From contig NZ_CP007597.1 in assembly GCF_000661955.1 (NCBI RefSeq), forward strand, positions 2,349,605-2,413,604: DNA of 64,000 nucleotides. Reading direction: 5' to 3'. The notes below the pieces were generated by a model. It saw only the letters and a program-made list of their open reading frames with translations. It did no database searches and was not told the origin of the DNA. Source of the DNA: Stenotrophomonas rhizophila. GTDB taxonomy: Bacteria; Pseudomonadota; Gammaproteobacteria; Xanthomonadales; Xanthomonadaceae. The position numbers were made by a program, and so were the translations under genes. Shown piece after piece: positions 30,129-37,727 of the stretch (the first letter of the stretch is position 1; each line of letters starts with the position of its first letter).

Positions 30129-30779
30129 TCAGCGCGTCACAAAAACGTCGCCGTTGGTGGCCACCGTACCCTGCACGACCTTGCGTGAGGACAGATTCTC
30201 CACTGAAACACGTTCATTTTCACCGGCATCGGCCAAGGCCTTGCCGGCCACGCGGACTTCCACCCCGCCAAAGCGCGAGACCAGCGCCACGCTGTCGCCC
30301 CGACGCACCAGGCGCTGGGCAACCAGGTCGTTGGCGGCGAGCAGGCTGCCGGCACTCAAGGTGCGCCGGGCAACCCGCCCGACTGCGGCGGCCGGATCGG
30401 CCAGCGCCGCCCCGGCAATCCGGGCTACGTCACGCTGGGCAGTCGTGATATCGGCCAGGGCGATGGTTTCTCCAGCGGCGATGCCACGGTTGAGAATGAG
30501 CACGGTCTGGTTGCGGCGGATCTTGACCGGTACAAACAGCCGCCAGCCGCCGGCATCGGGGCAGCTCACTTCTACTGTAGTAGTGCCGGTGGGCTGGGCG
30601 CGCAGGCCCTGCCCGCAGATAGGCAGGCGCAACGCCGAATCGAGGGTGGTGTCGCCTTCGCTGCCGGCCGGCAGGGTCGACAGCGCGGCGGCCCGGATGC
30701 TGTCCACCGGCTGCCAGGCACCGGCGGCAGACGCAGGCGCGCCGGCAAGGGCAAGCAGGGCAAGGATGATCCAACGCAT
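30129..30779 (-). CDS. flgA: flagellar P-ring assembly chaperone FlgA
   Basis: 216 residues. A signal peptide (MRWIILALLALAGAPASAAG) directs it to the periplasm, where FlgA assists polymerisation of FlgI into the P ring. The C-terminal half is the SAF-like domain, with LILNRGIAAGETIALADI, RRTLSAGSLLAANDLV and the typical ending VQGTVATNGDVFV. An upstream in-frame start at 30854 would precede the signal peptide and is rejected. A sigma-54 promoter lies at 30815-30830 and the gene diverges from cheV. Confidence 0.94.
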   Translation of the reverse strand: MRWIILALLALAGAPASAAGAWQPVDSIRAAALSTLPAGSEGDTTLDSALRLPICGQGLRAQPTGTTTVEVSCPDAGGWRLFVPVKIRRNQTVLILNRGIAAGETIALADITTAQRDVARIAGAALADPAAAVGRVARRTLSAGSLLAANDLVAQRLVRRGDSVALVSRFGGVEVRVAGKALADAGENERVSVENLSSRKVVQGTVATNGDVFVTR

Positions 30780-30814
30780 GGCGACTCCAGGGGCAAGGCA
30801 CATGGGCAGCGTCC

Positions 30815-30830
30815 TGCAAGCGGCGTGCCG
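30815..30830 (-). promoter_or_regulatory. sigma-54 promoter of flgA
   Basis: On the minus strand CGGCACGCCGCTTGCA: GG-N10-GC with the consensus CACG and TTGC parts. The GC box is 36 bases from the flgA ATG. Confidence 0.88.
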
Positions 30831-30850
30831 GACGCGGGCATGCCGGACCC

Positions 30851-30877
30851 TCAAGTCGACCGCGCTGGCGCCGATAC
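30851..30877 (+). promoter_or_regulatory. sigma-28 promoter of cheV
   Basis: TCAAGTCG, 11 bases, GCCGATAC. The -10 box is perfect and the -35 differs at one base. It ends only seven bases before the cheV ATG, so the mRNA would be leaderless or almost so. Confidence 0.8.
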
Positions 30878-30884
30878 CCCTTCC

Positions 30885-31835
30885 ATGTCACATGACCTGC
30901 TCAACCGCATCGACCAGCGTACGCGCCTGGCCGGCCACAATCGTCTGGCCCTGCTGCTGTTCCGGCTCGGCGGACGCCAGCTTTTTGGCGTGAATGTGTT
31001 CAAGGTGCAGGAAGTCCTGCGCCGTCCGGACCTGTTCCAGGTGCCCGGGCTGCCCAGCCAGTTCGCCGGCGTGGCCGATGTACGCGGCCGCTCGGTACCG
31101 GTGCTGGACCTGGGCCTGGCCATCGGCCACCCCGAACGGGAACCGGACGCGGACAAGGCCCCGGGCTACCTGGTGGTGACCGAGTTCAACCGGTCGATCC
31201 AGGGCTTCCTGGTCAGCGGGGTGGAACGGATCGTCAACATCGCGGTGGAAGACATCCACCCGCCGCCGGAGTTGGGGGCCGAGTCGAGCTATCTGACCGC
31301 GGTCACGCGGTTCCAGGGCGAGCTGATCCAGGTGATCGACGTGGAAAGCGTGCTCGCCGACATCGCCCAGGTGCGCGGCGAGGCGGTGCTGGACCCGTCG
31401 CTGGCCCAGTCGCTGCCCTCCGACGGCCCGCAGCTGCAGGTGCTGGTGGTGGACGATTCGCGGGTGGCGCGCCAGCAGATCCGCAGCGTGCTGGACCAGC
31501 TGGGGGTGGGCGCGACGCTGCTGTCCGACGGCAAGCAGGCGCTGGACCACCTGATCCAGATCCACGCCTCGGGCGAGAACCCGGCCGAGCGCTATGCCAT
31601 GGTGATCTCGGACATCGAGATGCCGGCGATGGACGGCTACACGCTGACGACGGAAATCCGTCGCCACCCCGGCCTGGCCGGGTTGTATGTGCTGCTGCAC
31701 ACCTCGCTGTCGGGCGTCTTCAACAACGCGATGGTCGAGCGGGTGGGCGCCAACGCGTTCGTGGCCAAGTACTCGCCGCACGAACTGGCCGATTTCGTGC
31801 TGGATCGTTTGCGGAAGGTGGCGATGGCGGCTTGA
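30885..31835 (+). CDS. cheV: chemotaxis protein CheV
   Basis: 316 residues: a CheW-like coupling domain (about 15-170; NRLALLLFRLGGRQLFGVNVFKVQEVL is its opening, split here by its first strand) and a receiver domain (about 185-310) with the phospho-acceptor Asp in MVISDIEMPAMDG (about 243) and Lys in FVAKYSPHEL. CheV couples receptors to CheA and its phosphorylation serves adaptation. ATG 30885 (MSHDLLNRIDQRTRLAGHN) is the conserved N-terminus; an in-frame ATG at 30825 precedes the promoter and is rejected. There is no Shine-Dalgarno, which fits the predicted leaderless start. Confidence 0.93.
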   Translation: MSHDLLNRIDQRTRLAGHNRLALLLFRLGGRQLFGVNVFKVQEVLRRPDLFQVPGLPSQFAGVADVRGRSVPVLDLGLAIGHPEREPDADKAPGYLVVTEFNRSIQGFLVSGVERIVNIAVEDIHPPPELGAESSYLTAVTRFQGELIQVIDVESVLADIAQVRGEAVLDPSLAQSLPSDGPQLQVLVVDDSRVARQQIRSVLDQLGVGATLLSDGKQALDHLIQIHASGENPAERYAMVISDIEMPAMDGYTLTTEIRRHPGLAGLYVLLHTSLSGVFNNAMVERVGANAFVAKYSPHELADFVLDRLRKVAMAA

Positions 31836-31852
31836 TTGCGGCGGTCGCACGC

Positions 31853-32006
31853 GAAAAGCGGCGGCCACGTTTGCGTGGGCAGGCCGGGGCGGATGGGGTT
31901 GCGGGACACGCCGTGAACCCATCCATGGGGGCTCGTGAGCGCCATCCATGGCGCCCAACGGTCCCGCAACCCCATCCGCCCCGGCCTGCTTACAGTGGGT
32001 CGGCGC
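31853..32006 (-). repeat. structured 154-base repeat, copy B
   Basis: The arms 31880-31907 and 31961-31988 are a perfect 28-base inverted repeat. The 53-base core between them (31908-31960) has two smaller palindromes, GGCGCCATCCATGGCGCC-like and CCCATCCATGGG. In the minus orientation the core matches copy A at 51 of 53 positions. Similarity to copy A continues into both flanks (GCGCCGACC and AACGTGGCCG blocks). Confidence 0.8.
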
Positions 32007-32038
32007 CTGTTTGGCGAACGCGGGTATAGGTAGAGAGC

Positions 32039-32061
32039 AGCCGAGCAACGCTCGGCTCTAC
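32039..32061 (-). repeat. single SMAG repeat
   Basis: A minus-oriented GTAGAGCCGAGC palindrome with the arm AGCCGAGC/GCTCGGCT. Confidence 0.85.
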
Positions 32062-32116
32062 CTTGGCGCCCCTGCATTCCGTTCCCCGGTACAACGCGGC
32101 ATCGTTTCATCATCAC

Positions 32117-32140
32117 GCCCAGCCCCTGCTGGGCTTTTTT
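32117..32140 (+). terminator. rho-independent terminator
   Basis: GCCCAGC / GCTGGGC stem with a CCCT loop and TTTTTT. The nearest upstream gene is cheV, 280 bases away across copy B of the structured repeat. Confidence 0.8.
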
Positions 32141-32159
32141 GTGGGCGTCAGGGTGCCGC

Positions 32160-32224
32160 AGCCGGGCAGAGCCCGGCTCTACGCGCCTGCGCAGCAGGCG
32201 TTGCCGGCCAGCGGCCGGCACTAC
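32160..32224 (-). repeat. two GTAG-type palindromes of different subfamilies
   Basis: 32160-32182 is of the GTAGAGCCGGGC type. 32203-32224 is of the GTAGTGCCGGCC type, the same subfamily as the array after aat. Both are minus-oriented. Confidence 0.8.
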
Positions 32225-32280
32225 CTCCCCCCGAAGCCGGCTGTGCCCTTCCTTCCGGCGACGCAGACACGTCCGGGCGC

Positions 32281-32458
32281 GGGTCGGCAGAGCCCGCCGG
32301 GACCGTTGGGCGCCATGGGTCCGGCGCATGCGCCGGACGGGTTGGGCAGGACGCCCAGCCCCGGTCTTGCCGTTTGTGCAGGATTGCACAAACGAGCAAG
32401 GCGCCCACGAGCCTCCAGGGACGGATTTACGGCGTGTCCCGGCAGGGTCTACCGCCTC
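32281..32458 (+). repeat. structured repeat, copy C (expanded and partly decayed)
   Basis: It shares CGGGACCGTTGGGCGCCATG at the left and GCGCCCACGAGCC plus TTTACGGCGTGTCCCG at the right with copy A. The first core hairpin is expanded by about 80 bases. The insert contains the perfect palindromes TCCGGCGCATGCGCCGGA (32330-32347 region) and TTTGTGCA/TGCACAAA. The outer arms pair imperfectly. Confidence 0.65.
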
Positions 32459-32507
32459 TCGCCGCGCGCGGGAATGACTAGCGCCACATCCGTCACCGCC
32501 CACCCAC

Positions 32508-32523
32508 TGGCACAGCCCTTGCA
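32508..32523 (+). promoter_or_regulatory. sigma-54 promoter of the flgB operon
   Basis: TGGCACAGCCCTTGCA, matching TGGCACG-N4-TTGCA at all conserved positions except one, with GG-N10-GC spacing. It lies 33 bases before the flgB ATG. Confidence 0.92.
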
Positions 32524-32555
32524 CCACTCCCCCCATCGTCCCGTGGGAGCGCGCC

Positions 32556-32951
32556 ATGCCCAATCTGATTTCCGACTATCTGGGGGTCCATGCCCAGGCC
32601 ATGCCGTTGCGCGAGCAGCGGATGAAGCTCATCGCCAGCAACCTGAGCAATGCCGACACCCCCGGGTACAAGGCCCAGGACCTCGACTTCGATGCCGCCC
32701 TGCGCAATGCCCAGGGCCTGGACAGCAACGGCCTCATGAAAACCACCAACGAACAGCACTACGCCATCGGCGGCGGCCTCAACCCCTTCCAGATTGCCAA
32801 GGAAGGCGTCCAGCCCAGCATCGACGGCAACACCGTCGACCCCGATGCCGAACGGGCCGCCTATGGCCGCGCCGCGCTGGAATACCGCGCCTCGCTCAGC
32901 TTCGTCGAATCCAAGGTGCGCTCCATGCTCACCGCCATCACAGGCCAATAA
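32556..32951 (+). CDS. flgB: flagellar basal-body rod protein FlgB
   Basis: Proximal rod subunit, 131 residues. It carries the rod/hook N-terminal motif MKLIASNLSNADTPGYKAQDLDF, the signature of the family, and the C-terminal helix LEYRASLSFVESKVRSMLTAITGQ (quoted in part) that packs in the D0 core. Its start ATG 32556 has GGGAG eight bases upstream. First gene of the hook-basal body operon behind a sigma-54 promoter, three bases before flgC. Confidence 0.95.
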   Translation: MPNLISDYLGVHAQAMPLREQRMKLIASNLSNADTPGYKAQDLDFDAALRNAQGLDSNGLMKTTNEQHYAIGGGLNPFQIAKEGVQPSIDGNTVDPDAERAAYGRAALEYRASLSFVESKVRSMLTAITGQ

Positions 32952-32954
32952 GCC

Positions 32955-33362
32955 ATGAGCAACCTCCCCATTTTCGACATCGCCGGCTCGGCCCTCCAGG
33001 CCCAGTCCGTGCGCATGAGCACCATCGCCTCCAACCTCTCCAACGCCGACACCGTGACCGGCTCGGCCGAGACCGTCTACAAGCCGCTCGAACCCATCTT
33101 CCAGTCGGTCACCAGCCGCACCGACCCCAACATCACCACCGTCCAGGTCAAGGAAATCAGCCAGAGCGACGCCGCGCCCATCAAGCGCTACGAGCCTGGC
33201 CACCCCCTCGCCGACGGCGATGGCTACATCTACCAGCCCGACGTCGATCCGGTCGCGCAGATGGTCAACCTCATCTCCACCTCGCGCAACTACCAGGCGG
33301 GCGTGGAAATGCTGACCACCGCCAAGGAACTGGCGCTGGCCACCTTGACCATGGGTCGCTGA
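32955..33362 (+). CDS. flgC: flagellar basal-body rod protein FlgC
   Basis: Proximal rod subunit, 135 residues of normal length. N-terminal rod motif MSTIASNLSNADTVTGSAET, where most FlgC proteins have T/A-S-P, and C-terminal helix QMVNLISTSRNYQAGVEMLT. Starts three bases after flgB stops and precedes flgD by 26 bases. Confidence 0.95.
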   Translation: MSNLPIFDIAGSALQAQSVRMSTIASNLSNADTVTGSAETVYKPLEPIFQSVTSRTDPNITTVQVKEISQSDAAPIKRYEPGHPLADGDGYIYQPDVDPVAQMVNLISTSRNYQAGVEMLTTAKELALATLTMGR

Positions 33363-33388
33363 CCCTTCATTCCACAGGACATACCGTC

Positions 33389-34072
33389 ATGAGCAGCACC
33401 AGCGGCGTCGGCCAGGGCAGCGATATCTATTCCGCGCTCGGCCTCAACGCACCCAACAGCGACACCAGCAAGAAGAAAAGCACCCTGGACCAGGCCGACT
33501 TCCTGCGCCTGATGACCGAGCAGCTGCAACACCAGGACCCGCTCAAGCCGATGGACAACACCCAGATGGTGGCGCAGATGGCGCAGCTGTCGCAGGTGCA
33601 GGGCATCACCGACCTCAACACCACCGTGAAGGGCTTCCAGGACCAGATGTCCGGCGACCAGATCCTGCGCGGTGCCGCCCTCGTCGGCCACGACGTGCTG
33701 ATTCCCTCGACCAAGTGGTCGCTGGAAACCGAAGGGGCCACCAACGGCATGGTCGCTGCGCCGGGCGCCGGCTTCGTCAACGTGGACATCACCGATGCCA
33801 ACGGGGTCAAGGTCAACACGCTCAGCGTGGAAGCCAAGGCCGCCGGCGAAGTCACCTTCGAATGGGACGGCAAGGACGCCAACGGCAACCGCATGCCGGC
33901 CGGCAGCTACACCCTCGCGGCCACCTTCACCGACAGCGCCGGCGCCAAGACCAAGGCCAACACCTACGTCGAAGCCCCGGTGGAAAGCGTCACCGTCGGC
34001 TCCGATGGGCTGTACCTCAACCTCAAGGGCCTGGGCACGGCCCCGATCGACTACGTGCTCCGCATCAGCTGA
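33389..34072 (+). CDS. flgD: flagellar hook assembly scaffold FlgD
   Basis: Hook cap protein that directs FlgE polymerisation and is later replaced by FlgK. The 227 residues contain the FlgD N-terminal motif LDQADFLRLMTEQLQHQDPL followed by MVAQMAQLSQVQGI, then the Ig-like/FlgD-tudor region with FEWDGKDANGNRMPAGSYT. ATG 33389 is chosen because the longer open frame upstream reads through flgB and flgC in another phase. Confidence 0.95.
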   Translation: MSSTSGVGQGSDIYSALGLNAPNSDTSKKKSTLDQADFLRLMTEQLQHQDPLKPMDNTQMVAQMAQLSQVQGITDLNTTVKGFQDQMSGDQILRGAALVGHDVLIPSTKWSLETEGATNGMVAAPGAGFVNVDITDANGVKVNTLSVEAKAAGEVTFEWDGKDANGNRMPAGSYTLAATFTDSAGAKTKANTYVEAPVESVTVGSDGLYLNLKGLGTAPIDYVLRIS

Positions 34073-34104
34073 GCCGCCCCACCCCGCATACCAGGAGCAA
34101 TCCC

Positions 34105-35328
34105 ATGGGCTTCAATGTCTCGTTGTCCGGCATCAACGCTGCCAATGCCGATCTGAACGTCACCGCGAACAACATCGCCAACGTCAACACCACCGGCTTC
34201 AAGCAGTCGCGCGCCGAATTCGCCGACCTGTTCTCGGCCACCAGCTACGGCCTGTCCAAGAATGCCATCGGCCAGGGCGTGCGCCTGACCAACGTGGCCC
34301 AGCAGTTCTCGCAGGGCAACAACGAACAGACCGGGCGCAGCCTGGACATGGCCATTTCCGGTGAGGGCTTCTTCACCATGTCCATGAACGGCGCCCGCGT
34401 GTACTCGCGCGCCGGCAACTTCCAGACCGACCAGGCCGGCTACGTGACCAACCCGCAGGGCGCGCGCCTGCAGGTGTTCGCCCCGAACGCCGACGGCACC
34501 AGCTTCGATGCCGGCCGCCTGGTCGATTTGCAGCTGCTCACCACCGACAGCCCGCCCAAGCAGACCAGCAAGGTCAACGTCAGCTTCACCCTGCCGGCCG
34601 ACGCCAAGGTGCCGACGGTCAACCCGTTCAGCCCGACCGACTCCAACAGCTACAGCCAGTCCACCGGCGGCATCACCGTGTACGACTCGCTGGGCGTGAG
34701 CCACACCCAGACCTCGTACTTCGTCAAGACCGCCAACCCCAACGAATGGCAGGTCTACAACTATGTGGACGGGCAGGCTGCGGGCGCCCCCACTGCGCTG
34801 ACCTTCAACAACGCCGGCGCGCTGACCTCCCCGGCCAACGGCCAGATCACCCTGACCCCGTTCACCCCGAGCACCGGTGCCGGCCAGCTGGCGCTGACCC
34901 TGGACATCTCCGGCTCCACCCAGTACGGCGAGAAGTTCGCGCTGCGCAACACCCAGCAGGATGGCTACGCGGCCGGCAAGCTCAACGAGATCACCGTGTC
35001 CGAAGACGGCGTGGTCTACGCGCGTTACTCCAACGGCGATGACAAGGCACTGGGCCAGGTGGCACTGACCACCTTCAACAACACCCAGGGGCTGGAAGCC
35101 AAGGGCAACAACCTGTGGGTGGAAACCTTCAGCTCGGGCACCCCGCGCACCGGCTCGCCGGACAGCTCCAACCTGGGCAAGGTCCAGGCCGGTTCGCTGG
35201 AAGCCTCCACGGTCGACCTGACCGAGCAGCTGGTCAACATGATCACGGCCCAGCGCAACTTCCAGGCCAATTCGCAGATGGTCTCGACCATGGACCAGAT
35301 CACCCAGACCATCATCAACATCCGTTGA
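34105..35328 (+). CDS. flgE: flagellar hook protein FlgE
   Basis: Hook subunit, 407 residues. N-terminal MGFNVSLSGINAANADLNVT leads into the NNIANVNTTGFKQSRAEF rod/hook motif, with the FlgE D2 beta domain in the middle and the C-terminal LVNMITAQRNFQANSQMVST helix. ATG 34105 has AGGAG at the correct distance. The protein is the building block whose completed length is measured by FliK, also encoded in this window. Confidence 0.96.
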   Translation: MGFNVSLSGINAANADLNVTANNIANVNTTGFKQSRAEFADLFSATSYGLSKNAIGQGVRLTNVAQQFSQGNNEQTGRSLDMAISGEGFFTMSMNGARVYSRAGNFQTDQAGYVTNPQGARLQVFAPNADGTSFDAGRLVDLQLLTTDSPPKQTSKVNVSFTLPADAKVPTVNPFSPTDSNSYSQSTGGITVYDSLGVSHTQTSYFVKTANPNEWQVYNYVDGQAAGAPTALTFNNAGALTSPANGQITLTPFTPSTGAGQLALTLDISGSTQYGEKFALRNTQQDGYAAGKLNEITVSEDGVVYARYSNGDDKALGQVALTTFNNTQGLEAKGNNLWVETFSSGTPRTGSPDSSNLGKVQAGSLEASTVDLTEQLVNMITAQRNFQANSQMVSTMDQITQTIINIR

Positions 35329-35360
35329 TGAGCCACTGACCGCATCACGGGAACAAGACG

Positions 35361-36113
35361 ATGGACAAGGCGCTCTACGTAGCGATGACCGGTGCACGCG
35401 CGTCGCTGCAGGCACAGGGCACGCTCTCGCACAACCTGGCCAACACCGATACCCCTGGCTTCAAGGAAGCCCTCGCCAACACCGAGGCCTTCCCGATCAA
35501 GGGCACCGGCTATGCCTCGCGCGTGGACGCCCTGCACGTCGACGCCGGCTTCAACCGGCGCATGGGCGCGCAGCAGATCACCGGCAACCCGCTGGACCTG
35601 TCGCTGCAGTCAGGCAACTGGCTGGCGGTGCAGGCCCCGGCCGGTGGCGGTGAAGCCTACACCCGCGGTGCGGCGCTCTCGATCACGCCCAATGGCCAGC
35701 TGGTGACCGCCGGCGGCCATCCGGTGCTGGACGAGAACGGTGCGCCGATCGCCATTCCGCCGCACCAGGCAATGGACATCGGCAACGACGGCACGATCTC
35801 GATCATTCCGCTCGGCGAAGGCCCGCAGACCATGGCCAACATCGGCCGGGTCCGCGTGGTCGCCGCTGCCGACGAACGGCTGGAGCGTGGCCTGGACGGG
35901 CTGATGCGCAACACCGACCCGCAGCAGCCGTTCGTGCAGGCCCAGGGCAAGTCGCTGGAAAGCGGCCAGCTGGAAGGCAGCAACGTCGATGCCGCCGGTG
36001 CGCTGGTGCAGATGATCCAGCTGCAGCGCCAGTACGAAATGCAGGTGAAGGTGATCAAGCACGGCGACGACAACGCCCGCAGCGCCAACAGCCTGCTGCG
36101 CCTGGGTGGCTGA
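35361..36113 (+). CDS. flgF: flagellar basal-body rod protein FlgF
   Basis: Proximal rod protein, 250 residues. N-terminal MDKALYVAMTGARASLQAQG and SHNLANTDTPGFKEALA, the central GQLVTAGGHPVLDENGAPI block shared by FlgF and FlgG, and the C-terminal MIQLQRQYEMQVKVIK helix. 32 bases after flgE. The 105-base gap that follows contains a sigma-54 promoter for flgG. Confidence 0.95.
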   Translation: MDKALYVAMTGARASLQAQGTLSHNLANTDTPGFKEALANTEAFPIKGTGYASRVDALHVDAGFNRRMGAQQITGNPLDLSLQSGNWLAVQAPAGGGEAYTRGAALSITPNGQLVTAGGHPVLDENGAPIAIPPHQAMDIGNDGTISIIPLGEGPQTMANIGRVRVVAAADERLERGLDGLMRNTDPQQPFVQAQGKSLESGQLEGSNVDAAGALVQMIQLQRQYEMQVKVIKHGDDNARSANSLLRLGG

Positions 36114-36144
36114 TCGCCCCGGTGACGGCTTTCCGGCGCGGTTC

Positions 36145-36160
36145 TGGCACGCGCCATGCA
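36145..36160 (+). promoter_or_regulatory. internal sigma-54 promoter upstream of flgG
   Basis: TGGCACGCGCCATGCA: perfect TGGCACG -24 box, GG-N10-GC spacing, and ATGCA in place of TTGCA. It lies 59 bases before the flgG ATG, inside the hook operon. Confidence 0.8.
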
Positions 36161-36218
36161 TTCGCTCCTGTAACGGCCGCCCCATGCGGCCACCCGCAAC
36201 AGACAAAGGAACATCGCC

Positions 36219-37004
36219 ATGAACCAGGCATTGTGGATCGCCAAGACCGGACTGGATGCGCAGCAGACGCGCATGTCGGTGGTTTCCAACAACCTCGCCA
36301 ACACCAACACCACCGGTTTCAAGCAGGACCGTGCCAGTTTCGAAGACCTGCTGTACCAGCAGGTGCGTCAGCCCGGTGGCGCGTCCTCGGCGCAGACCCA
36401 GCTGCCCACCGGCCTGCAGCTCGGCACCGGCGTGCGCGTGGTGGCCACCTCGAAGAACTTCGAGCAGGGCAGCCAGCAGCAGACCGGTCGCGCACTGGAC
36501 GTGATGGTCAACGGCCGCGGCTTCTTCGAAGTGCAGATGCCCGACGGTTCCTCGGCCTACACCCGTGACGGCTCGTTCCAGCGCAACCAGCAGGGCGAAC
36601 TGGTCACCAACAGCGGCTACCCGGTGCAGCCGGGCATCCAGATTCCCGAAGGCGCGCAGTCGCTCACCATCGGCACCGACGGCACCATCAGCGTGAAGAT
36701 GGCCGACGACGCCGCCTCGGTGGAGATCGGCGCGCTGACCCTGACCGACTTCGTCAACCCGGCGGGTCTGCAGGCACGCGGTGAAAACCTGTTCCTGGAA
36801 ACCACCGCCTCGGGCCCCGCACAGAACGGCAACCCCGGCCTGAACGGTCTGGGCGGCGTGGTGCAGGGTGCGCTGGAAGGCAGCAACGTCAACGTGGTCG
36901 AAGAGCTGGTGTCGATGATCGAAACCCAGCGCGCCTACGAAATGAACGCCAAGGCGATCTCCACCACCGACGCGATGCTCGGTTACCTCAACCAGAACGT
37001 CTGA
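36219..37004 (+). CDS. flgG: flagellar distal rod protein FlgG
   Basis: Distal rod subunit, 261 residues. It shows [20 protein letters not shown] and [20 protein letters not shown] at the N-terminus, [20 protein letters not shown] in the middle, and the ending [18 protein letters not shown], all nearly invariant in FlgG. AAGGAACATC precedes ATG 36219. It can be transcribed with the operon and also from its own sigma-54 promoter. Confidence 0.97.
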   Translation: MNQALWIAKTGLDAQQTRMSVVSNNLANTNTTGFKQDRASFEDLLYQQVRQPGGASSAQTQLPTGLQLGTGVRVVATSKNFEQGSQQQTGRALDVMVNGRGFFEVQMPDGSSAYTRDGSFQRNQQGELVTNSGYPVQPGIQIPEGAQSLTIGTDGTISVKMADDAASVEIGALTLTDFVNPAGLQARGENLFLETTASGPAQNGNPGLNGLGGVVQGALEGSNVNVVEELVSMIETQRAYEMNAKAISTTDAMLGYLNQNV

Positions 37005-37027
37005 TCGGCCGAACCGGAAGAACTGCC

Positions 37028-37720
37028 ATGTTGCCCCTGCGCCCTACCCTTCGCCTGTTGCTTGCCAGCTCCGTGGTCGCCCTGCTCGGCGGCTGCGTCA
37101 TCGCCGGCGATGTCCGGCCCTACCCGGCGATGGCGCCGATCACCCCGATCGTGGCGCCCAACGCGCAGGCTACCGCCGGTGCGATCTACGCCGCCGGCCC
37201 CGGCCTGCAGCTGTACTCGGACCGCCGCGCGCGTGATGTCGGTGACCTGCTGACTATCACCCTGACCGAAAGCACCACCGCGCAGACCACCGCCAACACC
37301 ACCACAGCCAAGGAATCGGAGCTGAGCATCGGCACCCCGACCCTGTTCGGCGCACCGGTGACGCTGGGCGGCAAGGACATCCTGGCCGCCAGTGCGGCCG
37401 GTTCGCGCGACTTCACCGGCAAGGGCACCAGCGCGCAGAGCAACCGCCTGCAGGGCAGCGTGACCGTCACGGTGGTGCAGCGCCTGCCCAACGGCAACCT
37501 GGTGGTCCAGGGCGCCAAGAACCTGCGCTTGAACCAGGGTGACGAGCTGGTGCAGGTACAGGGCATCGTGCGCGCCGCGGACATCTTCCCCGACAACACC
37601 ATTCCGTCCAGCCGCGTTGCCGATGCCCGCATCGTCTACGGCGGCCGCGGCCCGGTTGCCCAGTCCAATGCAATGGGCTGGCTGAGCCGCTTCTTCAACT
37701 CGGCGTTGACGCCGTTCTGA
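37028..37720 (+). CDS. flgH: flagellar L-ring lipoprotein FlgH
   Basis: Outer-membrane ring protein, 230 residues. A lipoprotein signal ends in the lipobox LLGGC with the lipidated Cys near residue 25. The conserved [38 protein letters not shown] and [24 protein letters not shown] blocks are present (quoted in part). The C-terminal [14 protein letters not shown] is typical. It is followed seven bases later by the long form of flgI. Confidence 0.96.
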   Translation: MLPLRPTLRLLLASSVVALLGGCVIAGDVRPYPAMAPITPIVAPNAQATAGAIYAAGPGLQLYSDRRARDVGDLLTITLTESTTAQTTANTTTAKESELSIGTPTLFGAPVTLGGKDILAASAAGSRDFTGKGTSAQSNRLQGSVTVTVVQRLPNGNLVVQGAKNLRLNQGDELVQVQGIVRAADIFPDNTIPSSRVADARIVYGGRGPVAQSNAMGWLSRFFNSALTPF

Positions 37721-37727
37721 GCCTGAC

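Larger units (their letters stand above)
31836..32555. other. 720-base gap between cheV and flgB
   Basis: No gene is seen. It holds structured-repeat copy B (31853-32006), a SMAG (32039-32061), a terminator (32117-32140), two further GTAG-type palindromes (32160-32224), structured-repeat copy C (32281-32458) and the flgB sigma-54 promoter (32508-32523). Confidence 0.75.

Noticed and set aside
31836..32500. Several open frames across the cheV-flgB gap
   Set aside because: They encode repeat-derived peptides, cross a terminator and repeats, and show no ribosome site or conserved protein.
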